This document shows, piece by piece, positions 17,778 through 26,573 of a stretch of DNA of 43,746 nt. Every line of letters begins with the position of its first letter. The stretch's first letter is position 1. The notes under the pieces are model-generated. The model ran no database searches. It was not told the DNA's origin and saw only the letters and a list, made by a program, of their open reading frames with translations. The stretch is from the NCBI GenBank assembly GCA_029568995.1, contig JAKPYU010000380.1, positions 1 to 43,746 of the forward strand, in the 5' to 3' direction. The DNA is from Candidatus Omnitrophota bacterium (GTDB lineage: Bacteria > Hinthialibacterota > Hinthialibacteria > Hinthialibacterales > JAKPRU01). The position numbers and the translations under genes were made by a program.

Positions 17778-18899
17778 ATGGAAAAGATTTTCGCATTTCG
17801 AACTGTGCCGAGAATCCTGTTCGGGATCGGCTCGCGCGGGCGTCTGGCCGAGGAGACGGCAAATCTCGGTTCCCATGCGTTTTTCATGGCGAGCCGTACC
17901 CCGCTGGAACACGGCGATCTGGACGATCTGCTATCGTCCTTGCGGGAAAGATCCATTCAGGTTGAGATTTGCCCGGGTCCGCCGAGTGAGCCGGAACTGG
18001 CGTATGTCGAACAGGCGCGCGCTCAATGCCGGGAAACCGGCTGCGATGTGGTAATCGGGATCGGCGGCGGCAGTGTCCTGGATGCCTCCAAAGCGGTTGC
18101 GGCGCTGGTTCACGAACCTTCCACGGTGCGTGAGATCTTCGACGGTCAACCTGTTACGCAGCCCGGAGTCCCATTTATCGCACTTCCCACCACGGCGGGA
18201 ACCGGGTCCGAGGTCACGCCCAATTCCGTTCTGAGTGATCCCGACCGTTTCATCAAACAGAGTATTCGCGGGGAAACCTATTGGCCGAGACTGGTCATCA
18301 ACGATCCTGAACTGACCGTTCGAGTTCCGATCCAGGTGAAGATTTGGAGCGGTGCGGATGCGCTGGTTCAGGCGGTAGAGTCGTTCACATCGCTTGGTTC
18401 CAATCATCTGACGGATGCGTTGGCATTCGAATCCTTTCGATTGATTGCTGGAAGCATTGAGGAGATCGCCCACGGGACGGACGAGATCGAGCCGCATGTT
18501 GCCATGGCCGATGGAAGCATGTTGGCCGGGATTGCCCTGGCGAATGCGCGACTGGGTGCGGTTCATGGCGTGGCCCACCCGATGGGCGTTCGATATCGGA
18601 TTCCTCATGGCCTCTGCTGCGCGATTCTGTTGACCCCGGTCATGCGGTTTAACGAGCCGGTTGTCCGGGAAAAGTATGAACGGCTCTCGGTTGTCGTCCA
18701 CGCTCCGGTGATTGAATGGATCGGCGATCTCTTCCGCCGCATGGGTATTCCCCCTGATTTTCGCGGCTGCCGCATCCCCAGGTCCGACGTGGATATCCTC
18801 ATTCGGGAAAGCCTGCCGTCCGGGTCTCTCAAAGCGAATCCCCGCCCGGTCTCCGCGACCGATCTCACGGAAATTTTGTGCGCAATTCTGCCGGACTGA
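17778..18899 (+). CDS. Iron-containing alcohol dehydrogenase family protein
   Basis: The product has 373 residues. The ATG at 17778 is chosen over the in-frame TTG just before it. NAD(P)-binding GGGSVLDASKAVAAL and ALPTTAGTGSEVTPNSVL are typical of group III alcohol dehydrogenases. The metal site is formed by residues in DGSMLAGIALANARLGAVHG and the two histidines of HPMG...IPHG. Family members oxidise or reduce small alcohols, lactaldehyde, 1,3-propanediol or phosphonate-derived aldehydes, so the substrate is open. It lies 45 bases after the regulator and 72 before the GH38 gene and is likely in one transcript with them. Confidence 0.88.
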   Translation: MEKIFAFRTVPRILFGIGSRGRLAEETANLGSHAFFMASRTPLEHGDLDDLLSSLRERSIQVEICPGPPSEPELAYVEQARAQCRETGCDVVIGIGGGSVLDASKAVAALVHEPSTVREIFDGQPVTQPGVPFIALPTTAGTGSEVTPNSVLSDPDRFIKQSIRGETYWPRLVINDPELTVRVPIQVKIWSGADALVQAVESFTSLGSNHLTDALAFESFRLIAGSIEEIAHGTDEIEPHVAMADGSMLAGIALANARLGAVHGVAHPMGVRYRIPHGLCCAILLTPVMRFNEPVVREKYERLSVVVHAPVIEWIGDLFRRMGIPPDFRGCRIPRSDVDILIRESLPSGSLKANPRPVSATDLTEILCAILPD

Positions 18900-18971
18900 C
18901 TTTCCAAGAAAGGCCGTTTTCCACTACCATTTACGGATATTCTCCATCATTTTCTTTTTCTGAGGTGAACC

Positions 18972-21791
18972 ATGGCTCGTCAGAAATCCTTTGAATGTCA
19001 TGTTATTTCTAATACGCACTGGGACCGGGAGTGGCTCTACAATTTCCAGGAGACCCGCATGATGCTGGTCAAGTTTGTCGACAAGTTGCTGCACATTCTG
19101 GATGTCGAGCCTCGATATCATGCGTATTTGATGGATTCGCAGACCATCCCGCTGGAGGATTACCTGGAGGTTCGTCCCGAAAAGGAAGAGACCGTACGGA
19201 AGCATGTCAGTTCCGGGCGGTTGCAGGTTGGTCCATGGTATTGCTGCCCGGAGGAATTCCTGGTCAACGGCGAATCGCTGGTGCGGAATATTGTGGTGGG
19301 GCATCGGGTAGCCGAGCGATTCGGACGAGTCATGAAAATCGGTTACAGTCCGTTCTCCTATGGTCAGACCTCACAGATGCCGCAGGTTTACCAGGGATTC
19401 GGGATCGACACGATCCTCTTCTATCACGGGATCCAATTCACGGAATCCAAATCGGAATTCTGGTTCGAGAGTCCCGATGGGTCCCGCTCGTTCGCCTCAC
19501 GGATGGGGAGTTTCGCTCGATACAACTTTTTCTTTTATGTCTTTCGTCCCGTAGTGTATGGGACGGAAATCAACGAACGGACCTACTCGTATAAGGGGGG
19601 CGGGATGCCGTTCCACCTGTGCCGAATGGGTCGCCATGCGGGCCATCATTTCCTGGTCGATCCCGTTCGAGGATTCCACAAGGACCGGATCAAACCCTCG
19701 TTGGATCACCTGAAGGAGCTGGAAAAAGAGCGATGCACCTCGCGGTATCTTGCCTACATGATGGGCACGGACAGCACCGAGCCGGATCTTTCGGAAATCC
19801 GGATTGTCGAAGAGGCGCAGAAGATGGACCTGGAAGAGACGATTCTGCATAGCAGTTTGGAAGATTGGATCAACAAGGCCCGCAAAGAGGCCCAGGGCCT
19901 GGTGGTTCTGAAAGGCGAGCGTCGTACCCCGCGCCTGCTTGGAACGAGATATCATTTATACGGAGACGTCACCTCCGCACGCACTCGGATGAAACGGAAA
20001 AACGCGCTGGCGGAGATGGCGCTTCAGCGCGCAGCGGAACCGTTCGCGACCATTGCCTCGATCCTGGGATATGAATATCCGCGCACCCTTTTGGATCTTG
20101 CCTGGAAGTATCTTCTTTCGTGTCATCCGCATGACAGCATTTCGGGAGCCGGTGTGGATCAGATCGAGCGTGATGTTCACAACCGCCTGGAGCAGTGCCT
20201 TGGCATTGCGGAAGGGCTTCAACGCTACGCGTTCCAGGACATTCAGCTGCGGATCGACAATTCTGATTTCGCCAACGACCAGATCGGACTGACCGTTTTC
20301 AATCCATCGCCGTTTGAGCGGTCCGAAGTGGCCACTGTGGTGATTGACCTTCCGAAGGAGTTGGGAATCGACCAGTTTACGATTCATGATGCCGAGACGG
20401 ACAAGCGGCTTGACCGCTGGGAATTTGCCCGGTACGAGATGGAGCCGGTGGTCCGTCATCTGGGCGATGCCACCCTGGAGATGCCCGGCGTTCGGACAGA
20501 GGTCCACGTCGCATTGGAGAACATCCCGGCATTCGGCTATAAGACCCTCAAAATCGTTCCGCAGAAGCTGGCGAACCGGCTGCACGGGACCCTTGTGGAC
20601 GGCCACAATTCGATGGAGAACGAGCACCTTCGCGTGAAGATCGAAAGCGACGGGACTCTGACTGTGTTCCACAAGGAAACCGGGCAAACGTTCACCGGTC
20701 TGCATCGGTTCCAGGATGACGGCGAGGCGGGAGTTGCGTGGCAGCATGTCCATCCGGCCTACAATCCGACCGTGTCCAGCTGCGGTCAACCGGCACGAAT
20801 CTCCCTGGTGGAGGCCGGGCCGCTGTTGGCGACGTACCAGGTGGATATCACGATGCGCATTCCCAAGGGCCTGGTTGAGGGCCGCGGTGACGAGGTCCGG
20901 CGTCTGGATGGGAACGGGGATGATGCGCGGCGTTCCGATGTATTGGTGGATCTGCGGATCAGTTCCTTTATCACGTTGCGTCGCGGCTCGAAGATGGTCG
21001 AGATTGTGACCCGGTTCGACAACCGCGCGGACAATCACCGGCTGCGCGTTGTCTTTCCGACCTTCCTGGACGCGGATCATTCCAGTGCGGAAATGGCTTT
21101 CGATGTGGTCGAACGGCCCATCGAGCGGGACCCGTCCAGTGCCTGGTACGGCCAGGACAATCCCACCCATCCGCAGCATCGGTTTGTGGACGTGAGCGAC
21201 GGGAATGTCGGCCTTGCGATTCTCAACGACGGATTGCGGGAATATGAAGTAACCGACGATCAGGAGAAAGCGATTGCCGTAACCCTGATGCGTGCCTTCG
21301 AGATTGCGCTTGCAACGGTGAGCTGGCGCTGGGAACGTCACCCGGAAATGCGACTTTCGCAATCCCCCGGCGAGCATGAGTTCCGCTATGCGATCTATCC
21401 CCACGCCGGGACCTGGTCCAAGGCCAATGTGTACGAGCAGGCCGAACAGTTGACCGCTCCGTTGGAAGTTGCCCAGGTGGGGCCGCACAGCGGCAATTTG
21501 CCCAAGAGCCTGTCGTTCTTCAAGATCGAACCAAAGGCGCTTGTTCTTTCCGCGATGAAACGAGCGGAACGCTCTCAGCAGATTGTTCTGCGTCTGTTCA
21601 ATCCCACCGGCAAGACGGTCCAGGGGTCCATCTCCTGTTTCCGGAAAATCAAATCTGCCGAGCTGCTCAATCTGAATGAAGAATTCATTAAGAAGATATC
21701 GGTCAGCAGCGATAAGAACTCCGTCAGTATCTCGGTTCCGAAAAAGAAGATCTTCACAATCGGCCTGACGATTGCCGACGATGGGAAGTAA
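18972..21791 (+). CDS. GH38 alpha-mannosidase homologue lacking the usual nucleophile Asp
   Basis: The product has 939 residues, a normal length. TGAGGTGAACC precedes the ATG. The N-terminal catalytic domain starts with HVISNTHWDREW; His16 and Asp18 match two of the four zinc ligands. CHPHDSISGAGVDQIERD gives the C-side ligand (His385 or His387), and MGTDSTEPD (Asp267) fits the acid/base area. The segment that normally reads PDxFG, whose Asp is both nucleophile and zinc ligand, reads SPFSYGQTSQMPQ here, with Phe128 at that position. The mid helical bundle and long beta-rich C-terminus of the family follow. No signal peptide is seen, so it is cytoplasmic. Either the enzyme uses another residue or it has lost hydrolase activity. 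The SxtJ gene starts four bases after the stop. Confidence 0.85.
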   Translation: MARQKSFECHVISNTHWDREWLYNFQETRMMLVKFVDKLLHILDVEPRYHAYLMDSQTIPLEDYLEVRPEKEETVRKHVSSGRLQVGPWYCCPEEFLVNGESLVRNIVVGHRVAERFGRVMKIGYSPFSYGQTSQMPQVYQGFGIDTILFYHGIQFTESKSEFWFESPDGSRSFASRMGSFARYNFFFYVFRPVVYGTEINERTYSYKGGGMPFHLCRMGRHAGHHFLVDPVRGFHKDRIKPSLDHLKELEKERCTSRYLAYMMGTDSTEPDLSEIRIVEEAQKMDLEETILHSSLEDWINKARKEAQGLVVLKGERRTPRLLGTRYHLYGDVTSARTRMKRKNALAEMALQRAAEPFATIASILGYEYPRTLLDLAWKYLLSCHPHDSISGAGVDQIERDVHNRLEQCLGIAEGLQRYAFQDIQLRIDNSDFANDQIGLTVFNPSPFERSEVATVVIDLPKELGIDQFTIHDAETDKRLDRWEFARYEMEPVVRHLGDATLEMPGVRTEVHVALENIPAFGYKTLKIVPQKLANRLHGTLVDGHNSMENEHLRVKIESDGTLTVFHKETGQTFTGLHRFQDDGEAGVAWQHVHPAYNPTVSSCGQPARISLVEAGPLLATYQVDITMRIPKGLVEGRGDEVRRLDGNGDDARRSDVLVDLRISSFITLRRGSKMVEIVTRFDNRADNHRLRVVFPTFLDADHSSAEMAFDVVERPIERDPSSAWYGQDNPTHPQHRFVDVSDGNVGLAILNDGLREYEVTDDQEKAIAVTLMRAFEIALATVSWRWERHPEMRLSQSPGEHEFRYAIYPHAGTWSKANVYEQAEQLTAPLEVAQVGPHSGNLPKSLSFFKIEPKALVLSAMKRAERSQQIVLRLFNPTGKTVQGSISCFRKIKSAELLNLNEEFIKKISVSSDKNSVSISVPKKKIFTIGLTIADDGK

Positions 21792-21795
21792 CTCG

Positions 21796-22215
21796 ATGAA
21801 TGCGACTGCGAAATCATCCAAGTCCACCGCCACGCCGAAGGATCTTCGATCCTTCGGCTGGCTGGTGGGTGGCGTGTTGCTGGCGCTGGCGGGCCTTATG
21901 TGGTGGCGCGGGCACGGGATTGCGCGGGACGCCCTGGGGGCGCTGGGGGGCGCGCTGGTTGTGTGGGGGACGGTGTGGCCCTCGGTTCTTCGTGAGATTC
22001 ATGCGGGCTGGATGCGATTTGCGCATGGGCTGGGCTGGTTCAACACGAATCTGCTGCTATCGCTCTTTTATTACGTGGTATTATGTCCTATCGGGTCCGC
22101 CATGCGTCTTTTCGGTCGGGACCCATTGGATCGAAAGTGGTCTTCCGAGCAGTCCTCTTATTGGATTGTGAAGAAGGAACAGCGTCCCAGCGACCACTAC
22201 GAGCATCAGTTCTAG
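21796..22215 (+). CDS. SxtJ-family membrane protein
   Basis: The product has 139 residues. I chose the ATG at 21796 (GGGAAG upstream, four bases after the mannosidase stop). Two or three membrane segments are visible: GWLVGGVLLALAGLMWW, ALGGALVVWGTVWP and NLLLSLFYYVVLCPIGSAM. They are followed by RLFGRDPLDRKW and SSYW, a tail I recognise from the SxtJ family. Members usually sit beside a DUF5989 gene in exopolysaccharide or carbamoyltransferase clusters, and the same partner follows here. The molecular function is unknown to me. It probably belongs to the envelope polysaccharide machinery. Confidence 0.75.
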   Translation: MNATAKSSKSTATPKDLRSFGWLVGGVLLALAGLMWWRGHGIARDALGALGGALVVWGTVWPSVLREIHAGWMRFAHGLGWFNTNLLLSLFYYVVLCPIGSAMRLFGRDPLDRKWSSEQSSYWIVKKEQRPSDHYEHQF

Positions 22216-22235
22216 GGTGCATTTCAGGAGTGATG

Positions 22236-22394
22236 ATGGCGAAAACGGAATTTATTCGAGAGTTCTGGTTGTTTCTCAAGACCAATAAGAAATTCTGGCT
22301 CTTGCCGATCGTCTTGTGCTTATTGGGATTGGGCCTGCTGATCGTTTTGACTCAAGGCTCCGCGCTGGCCCCGTTTATCTACACGGTATTCTGA
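22236..22394 (+). CDS. DUF5989-family small membrane protein
   Basis: The product has 52 residues. Two ATGs are adjacent (22233, 22236); the second is chosen because AGGAG ends five bases before it. The N-terminus MAKTEFIREFWLFLKTNKKF and the single membrane helix LLPIVLCLLGLGLLIVL match DUF5989, the standard partner of SxtJ. It lies 20 bases after SxtJ, and its last 16 bases overlap the end of the convergent methyltransferase gene. It probably forms a small membrane complex with SxtJ; this is inferred from gene pairing. Confidence 0.75.
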   Translation: MAKTEFIREFWLFLKTNKKFWLLPIVLCLLGLGLLIVLTQGSALAPFIYTVF

Positions 22395-23218
22395 TGCCCG
22401 GAAGCGGGGTCGGATTTTCTGGCCAGGCAGAAAAGCGAGACGCCGAACGGGAACCGTGAGACGCGCAGCCATTTCGCTTCCTGGGAGAAGACCCAGGCAA
22501 GAAGATCATTCAGCAGACCGGGCTTTGTCATGGAGAAGTCCGAGGGCACCTCGGACCGATCCGTAGAGAGATCCCCCATTGTGCCGAGATCTCTTCCACC
22601 CAACATTCGTCGGGCCAATCGGATAAATGCGGCAACCGGGAACAGAATCGTATTGAAGTAGGTGCGATAGAAAATCTCCAGGCCGCCGTCCGTCATTTTG
22701 CCTTCCAGTTCTCCGATCCGATAGCGCCGCAGATGATGACTGATGAGATCGTGATTGCCCCAAAGCCACGGGTGGACCGGAACGGTTGCGCACAACACGC
22801 CGCCGGGACGAAGCGCCCGCACCGCCTCACGCAAGACTCCCCGGTCATCCGGCACATGTTCCAGAATATCGAATAAGGTCACCAGATCGAGCGACCGATC
22901 CGCAATGGGCAAATGCTCCGCTCCTGCCTGAATCAGATCGGGCAGGGCAGCCGATTTTGCGGATTGGGGAAGATATTCCTGGACCGCCACACGCGCATAG
23001 CGGAGGGCCTCTGCGCTGCGGTCGCAGCCCACGGCCCGCCCCAGAGGTGAAAGATGAGCCAGCATCACCCCGCAACCGATTCCCACATCCAGTATTTGCC
23101 GATCCGGATCGGGAGGAATCAGGCGATTGAAGAGAGTGAGAATGATTTTGCGCCTCCCAATGGACCACCAATGGGTTCGGTCGACAACAGCGTATTCCTC
23201 GTAAAAATTGGGTTGCAC
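22379..23218 (-). CDS. Class I SAM-dependent methyltransferase
   Basis: The product has 279 residues. The start of the protein (YEEYAVVDRTHWWSIGRRKI) is typical of methyltransferases found in glycan and lipid clusters. Motif I is ILDVGIGCGVMLAHL, with the acidic end of strand 2 in VGCDRSAEAL. LVTLFDILEHVPDDRGVLRE and ALRPGGVLCATVP are motifs post-I to III. The later hydrophobic stretch NTILFPVAAFIRLARRM may touch the membrane. The acceptor is unknown. The 3' end overlaps the DUF5989 gene by 16 bases on the other strand. Confidence 0.85.
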   Translation of the reverse strand: MQPNFYEEYAVVDRTHWWSIGRRKIILTLFNRLIPPDPDRQILDVGIGCGVMLAHLSPLGRAVGCDRSAEALRYARVAVQEYLPQSAKSAALPDLIQAGAEHLPIADRSLDLVTLFDILEHVPDDRGVLREAVRALRPGGVLCATVPVHPWLWGNHDLISHHLRRYRIGELEGKMTDGGLEIFYRTYFNTILFPVAAFIRLARRMLGGRDLGTMGDLSTDRSEVPSDFSMTKPGLLNDLLAWVFSQEAKWLRVSRFPFGVSLFCLARKSDPASGHQNTV

Positions 23219-23281
23219 GGCAATTCCGTAGAATCAGTCGGATGGAGATGCTGCCTCCATGGAGCCAAGAAGAATCCCGCT

Positions 23282-23830
23282 CTATTCCGAAATTTTTCGG
23301 ACGGTATCGCCCGAAGAAGCGGCTTTTGGGGCGGTCTGTTCCGTGCCGGAGGATCTCTTGAGGAGATTCCTGCCGGTCTCCGGTTTCAACAATCGAAAGG
23401 TCAGGTCACCGGTATCGAAATAATTGACATATTGAAGTTGCGCTTCCAGGTAGTAATCCTGTCCTCCCTCTGCGGTCAATTCCACCTTCTTTCCATAGAA
23501 AGTGGAACCAACATACGGTTCGCATCGAACCACATGCGTGCCCGGTTCCACGGTGGTGGACCAGTAGGACGCATCTGTTTCCAGTTTCCCGACGACAGCT
23601 CCATCAAGCAGAATGCTGTAATCGAGCGGAACCATATTGGCATCGTTTCGGATGACATAAATCCGCGCTTCATCCGATGAGACCTCGGATGCCGGCTGTA
23701 TCGCCGGTGCAGCAACCGAGGCGGATTTCCCGAAGAACTGATGGGGCATGAATTGTGAAATCTGTGCCGAGGTGCAGCCAAGCCCACATCCGCATATCGC
23801 GACCAGGACTACGTTTTTCCATCGAGCCAT
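23282..23830 (-). CDS. Small lipoprotein, DUF2846-like
   Basis: The product has 182 residues. The N-terminus MARWKNVVLVAICGCGLGC is a lipoprotein-type signal, with Cys either in ICGC or in GLGC, both slightly off the consensus lipobox. Residues about 55-150 carry IYVIRNDANMVPLDYSILLD, GKLETDASYWSTTVEPGTH and DYYLEAQLQYV, the beta pattern of DUF2846 proteins. The Lys/Ser-rich tail looks disordered. It would be anchored in an envelope membrane. Function is unknown. It lies 63 bases upstream of the methyltransferase and may share its transcript. Confidence 0.65.
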   Translation of the reverse strand: MARWKNVVLVAICGCGLGCTSAQISQFMPHQFFGKSASVAAPAIQPASEVSSDEARIYVIRNDANMVPLDYSILLDGAVVGKLETDASYWSTTVEPGTHVVRCEPYVGSTFYGKKVELTAEGGQDYYLEAQLQYVNYFDTGDLTFRLLKPETGRNLLKRSSGTEQTAPKAASSGDTVRKISE

Positions 23831-24206
23831 CGGTATCCCTCACAGAGAATCTGTTTTCCTGAGACCTGACGGGCCATGCCCGCACGGTTGAATGGACATC
23901 GTGTCCATCATTTACCCGGATTATACAGGAAGGGATTCATTTTGGGAGATGGGGGGGTGACTGTTCCATGAAAGCAAGAGACCCGGCGCGCGCCGGGCCT
24001 CTCACGCTTTTGCTGACCCGCGTCGGCATTCGTTGGGTTTGCTCCGTAAGCCGAGCACCGCACAATTTTGCTGTGCTGCGCTACGCCGCGCCCTGCGGTC
24101 AGCCAAGACTTTTTATTCCTAATCGGAATTATACCGCTCGATTCCTTGAGGGCAACAGGCAAATCAAAAAAAAACATCCGACTAGGGCGTTCACTTCAAG
24201 TGGCGG
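23831..24206. other. Gene-free region with long hairpin
   Basis: No coding sequence is supported in these 376 bases. At 23971-24010 there is a long hairpin: AAAGC pairs with GCTTT, GAGA with TCTC, and the centre is the perfect 16-base palindrome at 23982-23997. A second small stem (gcaca, ttttgc, tgtgc) lies near 24060-24075. An A-run at about 24168-24176, read from the minus strand as a T-run, follows the pseudopilin gene and may be part of its terminator. The region could be a repeat element or a structured RNA. Confidence 0.5.
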
Positions 24207-24782
24207 TCAGGAACCGAATGTCCAGATATCGCCGGAACTGACCAGGCCGTTGCTGGGTTCATATTGGTCCGTGCTGACGTCTTTTGTGTTGTAAATGTTA
24301 TAGTTATCGTATTGCCGGTTTGGACCGATGCTGCGAAGTCCCCATTGCAACCCGTGTTCGAATTCGGGTCGTCCAAAGTTTGTTGTCCCCGCCGCTTTGC
24401 CGGTGTAATAAATGATCTTCAGGTTGTAATAAGCCATTTTGGTGTGTTTCAAACCTTCCGGAAGACCGTAACTTTCTTTTGTATTCTCGAATACATCCAC
24501 CGGGTAATCTGCGATATAGGTGACGGGTGTGGTCAATTCGGGAACGCCCCGCGTGGCGAACAGGGGAAAAGTGTTGAAATCCGGGAACGCGCCGTGGTCC
24601 ACGTTATACATGTCCAGCGCGGTTCCGATATTTTTCTGGTCGGACTTGACCCGTGCAATTTTGGCACGGACCTGGGAATTCAGGAAATTCGGGACGGCAA
24701 TCGCCGCCAGGATTCCGATGATGGCAACGACGATCAACAGTTCGATGAGCGTGAAAGATTTTCTTTGTTGTTGGGGGATCAT
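24207..24782 (-). CDS. Type II secretion/type IV pilin-like pseudopilin (GspG-like)
   Basis: The product has 191 residues. A leader MIPQQQRKS precedes FTLIELLIVVAIIGILAAIA, the prepilin N-terminal helix. Glu14 is the +5 residue after cleavage. The residue before the cleavage site is Ser9, not the usual Gly. The following VPNFLNSQVRAKIARVKSD and DMYNVDHGAFPDF resemble major pseudopilin GspG and the many solitary copies in candidate-phylum genomes. Processing would need a prepilin peptidase elsewhere, since no secretion genes are adjacent. TTGAGGAATC lies before the ATG. It would work as a pseudopilus subunit in the periplasm. Confidence 0.85.
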   Translation of the reverse strand: MIPQQQRKSFTLIELLIVVAIIGILAAIAVPNFLNSQVRAKIARVKSDQKNIGTALDMYNVDHGAFPDFNTFPLFATRGVPELTTPVTYIADYPVDVFENTKESYGLPEGLKHTKMAYYNLKIIYYTGKAAGTTNFGRPEFEHGLQWGLRSIGPNRQYDNYNIYNTKDVSTDQYEPSNGLVSSGDIWTFGS

Positions 24783-24891
24783 GATCTTGATTCCTCAATG
24801 TAGCAGAGGTTTTTCTCACCCTATTCTTGCATTGATTGGCGGGTGGGAGAAGGCGATTGGGAGGGAGGATCTATGGCTCATTAATCCCACC

Positions 24892-24919
24892 TCACCCTCC
24901 CCAATCTTGGGGAGGGTGA
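24892..24919. repeat. GC palindrome repeat, copy 5
   Basis: Perfect 13-base arms TCACCCTCCCCAA and TTGGGGAGGGTGA surround TC. It lies 32 bases downstream of the tolC-like stop and may end that transcript, though no T-run follows the stem. Confidence 0.75.
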
Positions 24920-24950
24920 TTCCAAGGCGCTTTTACCGGAGATTCTTTTC

Positions 24951-26507
24951 TCAATGCTCATGAATCAGACTTTCCAGCGCGGCGTACGAGACATTGAGGG
25001 TTCGAATGGTTCCGGCGCAGCTGAAGCGGCTGTTGGCCAGGTCGATCTGCGCGTCCTGCAGGTCGCGAAATCCGATCTCTCCGTTTTCGAATTGAAAGTT
25101 GGCAATCTCCAGGGCCTCTCCTGCAAGTCGGACATTTTCCTCGTTGATTTTCAGCTGCTCTTTGGCGGTCTCGATTTGCCGAAGAACTTGAAGAACCTCC
25201 TGGCGGAGCGCCCGTTCTTCCTCCCACAATCGAATCTGTTGTTCTTCAATACGGCTTTCCGAGGCCCGCACTCGTGCCCGGGTCGCACCACCATCGCCAA
25301 ACGGCCATAAAACCTGGAATTGGAAATTCGCCATGTTGTCTCCGCCATCGTCCCGCTGGTAGCTATTGACCAATTCGACAGTCGGCTGCTGCCCGAGACG
25401 AGTGATCCCCAAGCTGTTCTCGCTCTGTTTCAGGCTCAGTCGAATGGTCTCCAGGTTCAGATTCGTGGAAAGCGCCAGATCGATATAATCCTGCGCGACT
25501 CTTTCACCTTTTGCGACTTCCAGCGGATCGGTCAGTTGGATGCGATAATTGATCGGTGTTCCCAGGAGCAGATTCAGTGCTTCATAATCGTCCTCCAGCC
25601 CCGATTTCGCTGCCAGCAGACCGGCTTCGATTTTCCGCATGGCGACGCGAGACTGTTTGACATCGAAGTCGGACGTGAATCCGTATTCATTATGGATCTG
25701 GTAATACTCGTAGGTTTTTCTGGCTTGGCTCAGATAGTCCTTCTGGATGGCCAGATCTTCTTCTCTGTATTTCAGATTCCAATAGGCGACGTTGACCTGG
25801 TAGATCAGACGTTCTTCCTCGGTAACCAGGGCGTATTGCGCCTGTTGATGAGCCAGATCGGCATTTTCGAGATCCCGTCGAATGCGCAGCTTCTCGCGTG
25901 AATTGAACGGAATGGTGTAGCTGAGCCGTGCGTTGCTCTGCAGGTCGGAACCTTTATCGGGATCATCGTCGTAATAGGCCAGGCTGTCCTGGTACAGATG
26001 TTCCGTTGTCTGGAATTGGAGGCGATGCCCGTTATGAAAGGTTCGGGTAATGTTTTGAGTGAAGTCCACCTGTTGATGATCGTCCTCGCGGTAATCATGG
26101 CTTCCGAATCGGTCGTATACGGCCTGGCCCTCCTGTGCGGACCGTGTCGGATTGAACACGGTTCGTCCCGCGATCTCATGGACGCCGATGAATCGTGCGG
26201 AGGCGGTGTGGTTGAGGTCGACCAGAGGGCGATAGGGAGCGCGAGAGAGATCGAAGTCCGCATCGGCAGCCTCCAGGCTCGTGCGGGTCTGGCGCAGGTC
26301 GGGGTTATTCTGGAGGGCCATTCCGACGGCATCCTCCAGGCTGAGGACCAGGTCCGGCGGGGGTGTGGGTTCCGGGGTTGGTGTTTCCTGTGCGGATGGA
26401 ATAGACGATTCCGCTGTTGTCGAGGGGATTCCCGGTTGGCTGTATACAGCATCCGGCGATCCCATCCATAGAAGAGTGGCTATGCAGATCGGGACCAGAT
26501 TTCTCAT
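24951..26507 (-). CDS. TolC-family outer membrane efflux channel
   Basis: The product has 518 residues. The ATG at 26507 is chosen over 26513 because CTGAGG is then seven bases away rather than one. The signal peptide (MRNLVPICIATLLWMGSPDA) is followed by a Pro/Thr/Glu-rich linker (about 25-50) and two TolC repeats. LSLEDAVGMALQNNPDLRQT opens the first, and the second has IDLALSTNLNLETIRLSLKQ. Long helices (QEVLQVLRQIETAKEQLKI) would form the periplasmic tunnel, with strands between them in the outer membrane. It is the last gene of the hybrid efflux operon, 66 bases after the RND-ABC fusion, and supplies the exit duct for that system. Confidence 0.9.
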   Translation of the reverse strand: MRNLVPICIATLLWMGSPDAVYSQPGIPSTTAESSIPSAQETPTPEPTPPPDLVLSLEDAVGMALQNNPDLRQTRTSLEAADADFDLSRAPYRPLVDLNHTASARFIGVHEIAGRTVFNPTRSAQEGQAVYDRFGSHDYREDDHQQVDFTQNITRTFHNGHRLQFQTTEHLYQDSLAYYDDDPDKGSDLQSNARLSYTIPFNSREKLRIRRDLENADLAHQQAQYALVTEEERLIYQVNVAYWNLKYREEDLAIQKDYLSQARKTYEYYQIHNEYGFTSDFDVKQSRVAMRKIEAGLLAAKSGLEDDYEALNLLLGTPINYRIQLTDPLEVAKGERVAQDYIDLALSTNLNLETIRLSLKQSENSLGITRLGQQPTVELVNSYQRDDGGDNMANFQFQVLWPFGDGGATRARVRASESRIEEQQIRLWEEERALRQEVLQVLRQIETAKEQLKINEENVRLAGEALEIANFQFENGEIGFRDLQDAQIDLANSRFSCAGTIRTLNVSYAALESLIHEH

Positions 26508-26573
26508 TGACATACCTCAGGAACTGGAAGTGGCGCGGTCAAGGCACGAAGAAGATTCGACAGATATCCTCTC

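Noticed and set aside
19956-21833. 625-residue minus-strand open frame over the GH38 gene
   Set aside because: It is antisense to a full-length GH38 homologue. The translation has no family motif, and no ribosome binding site supports it.
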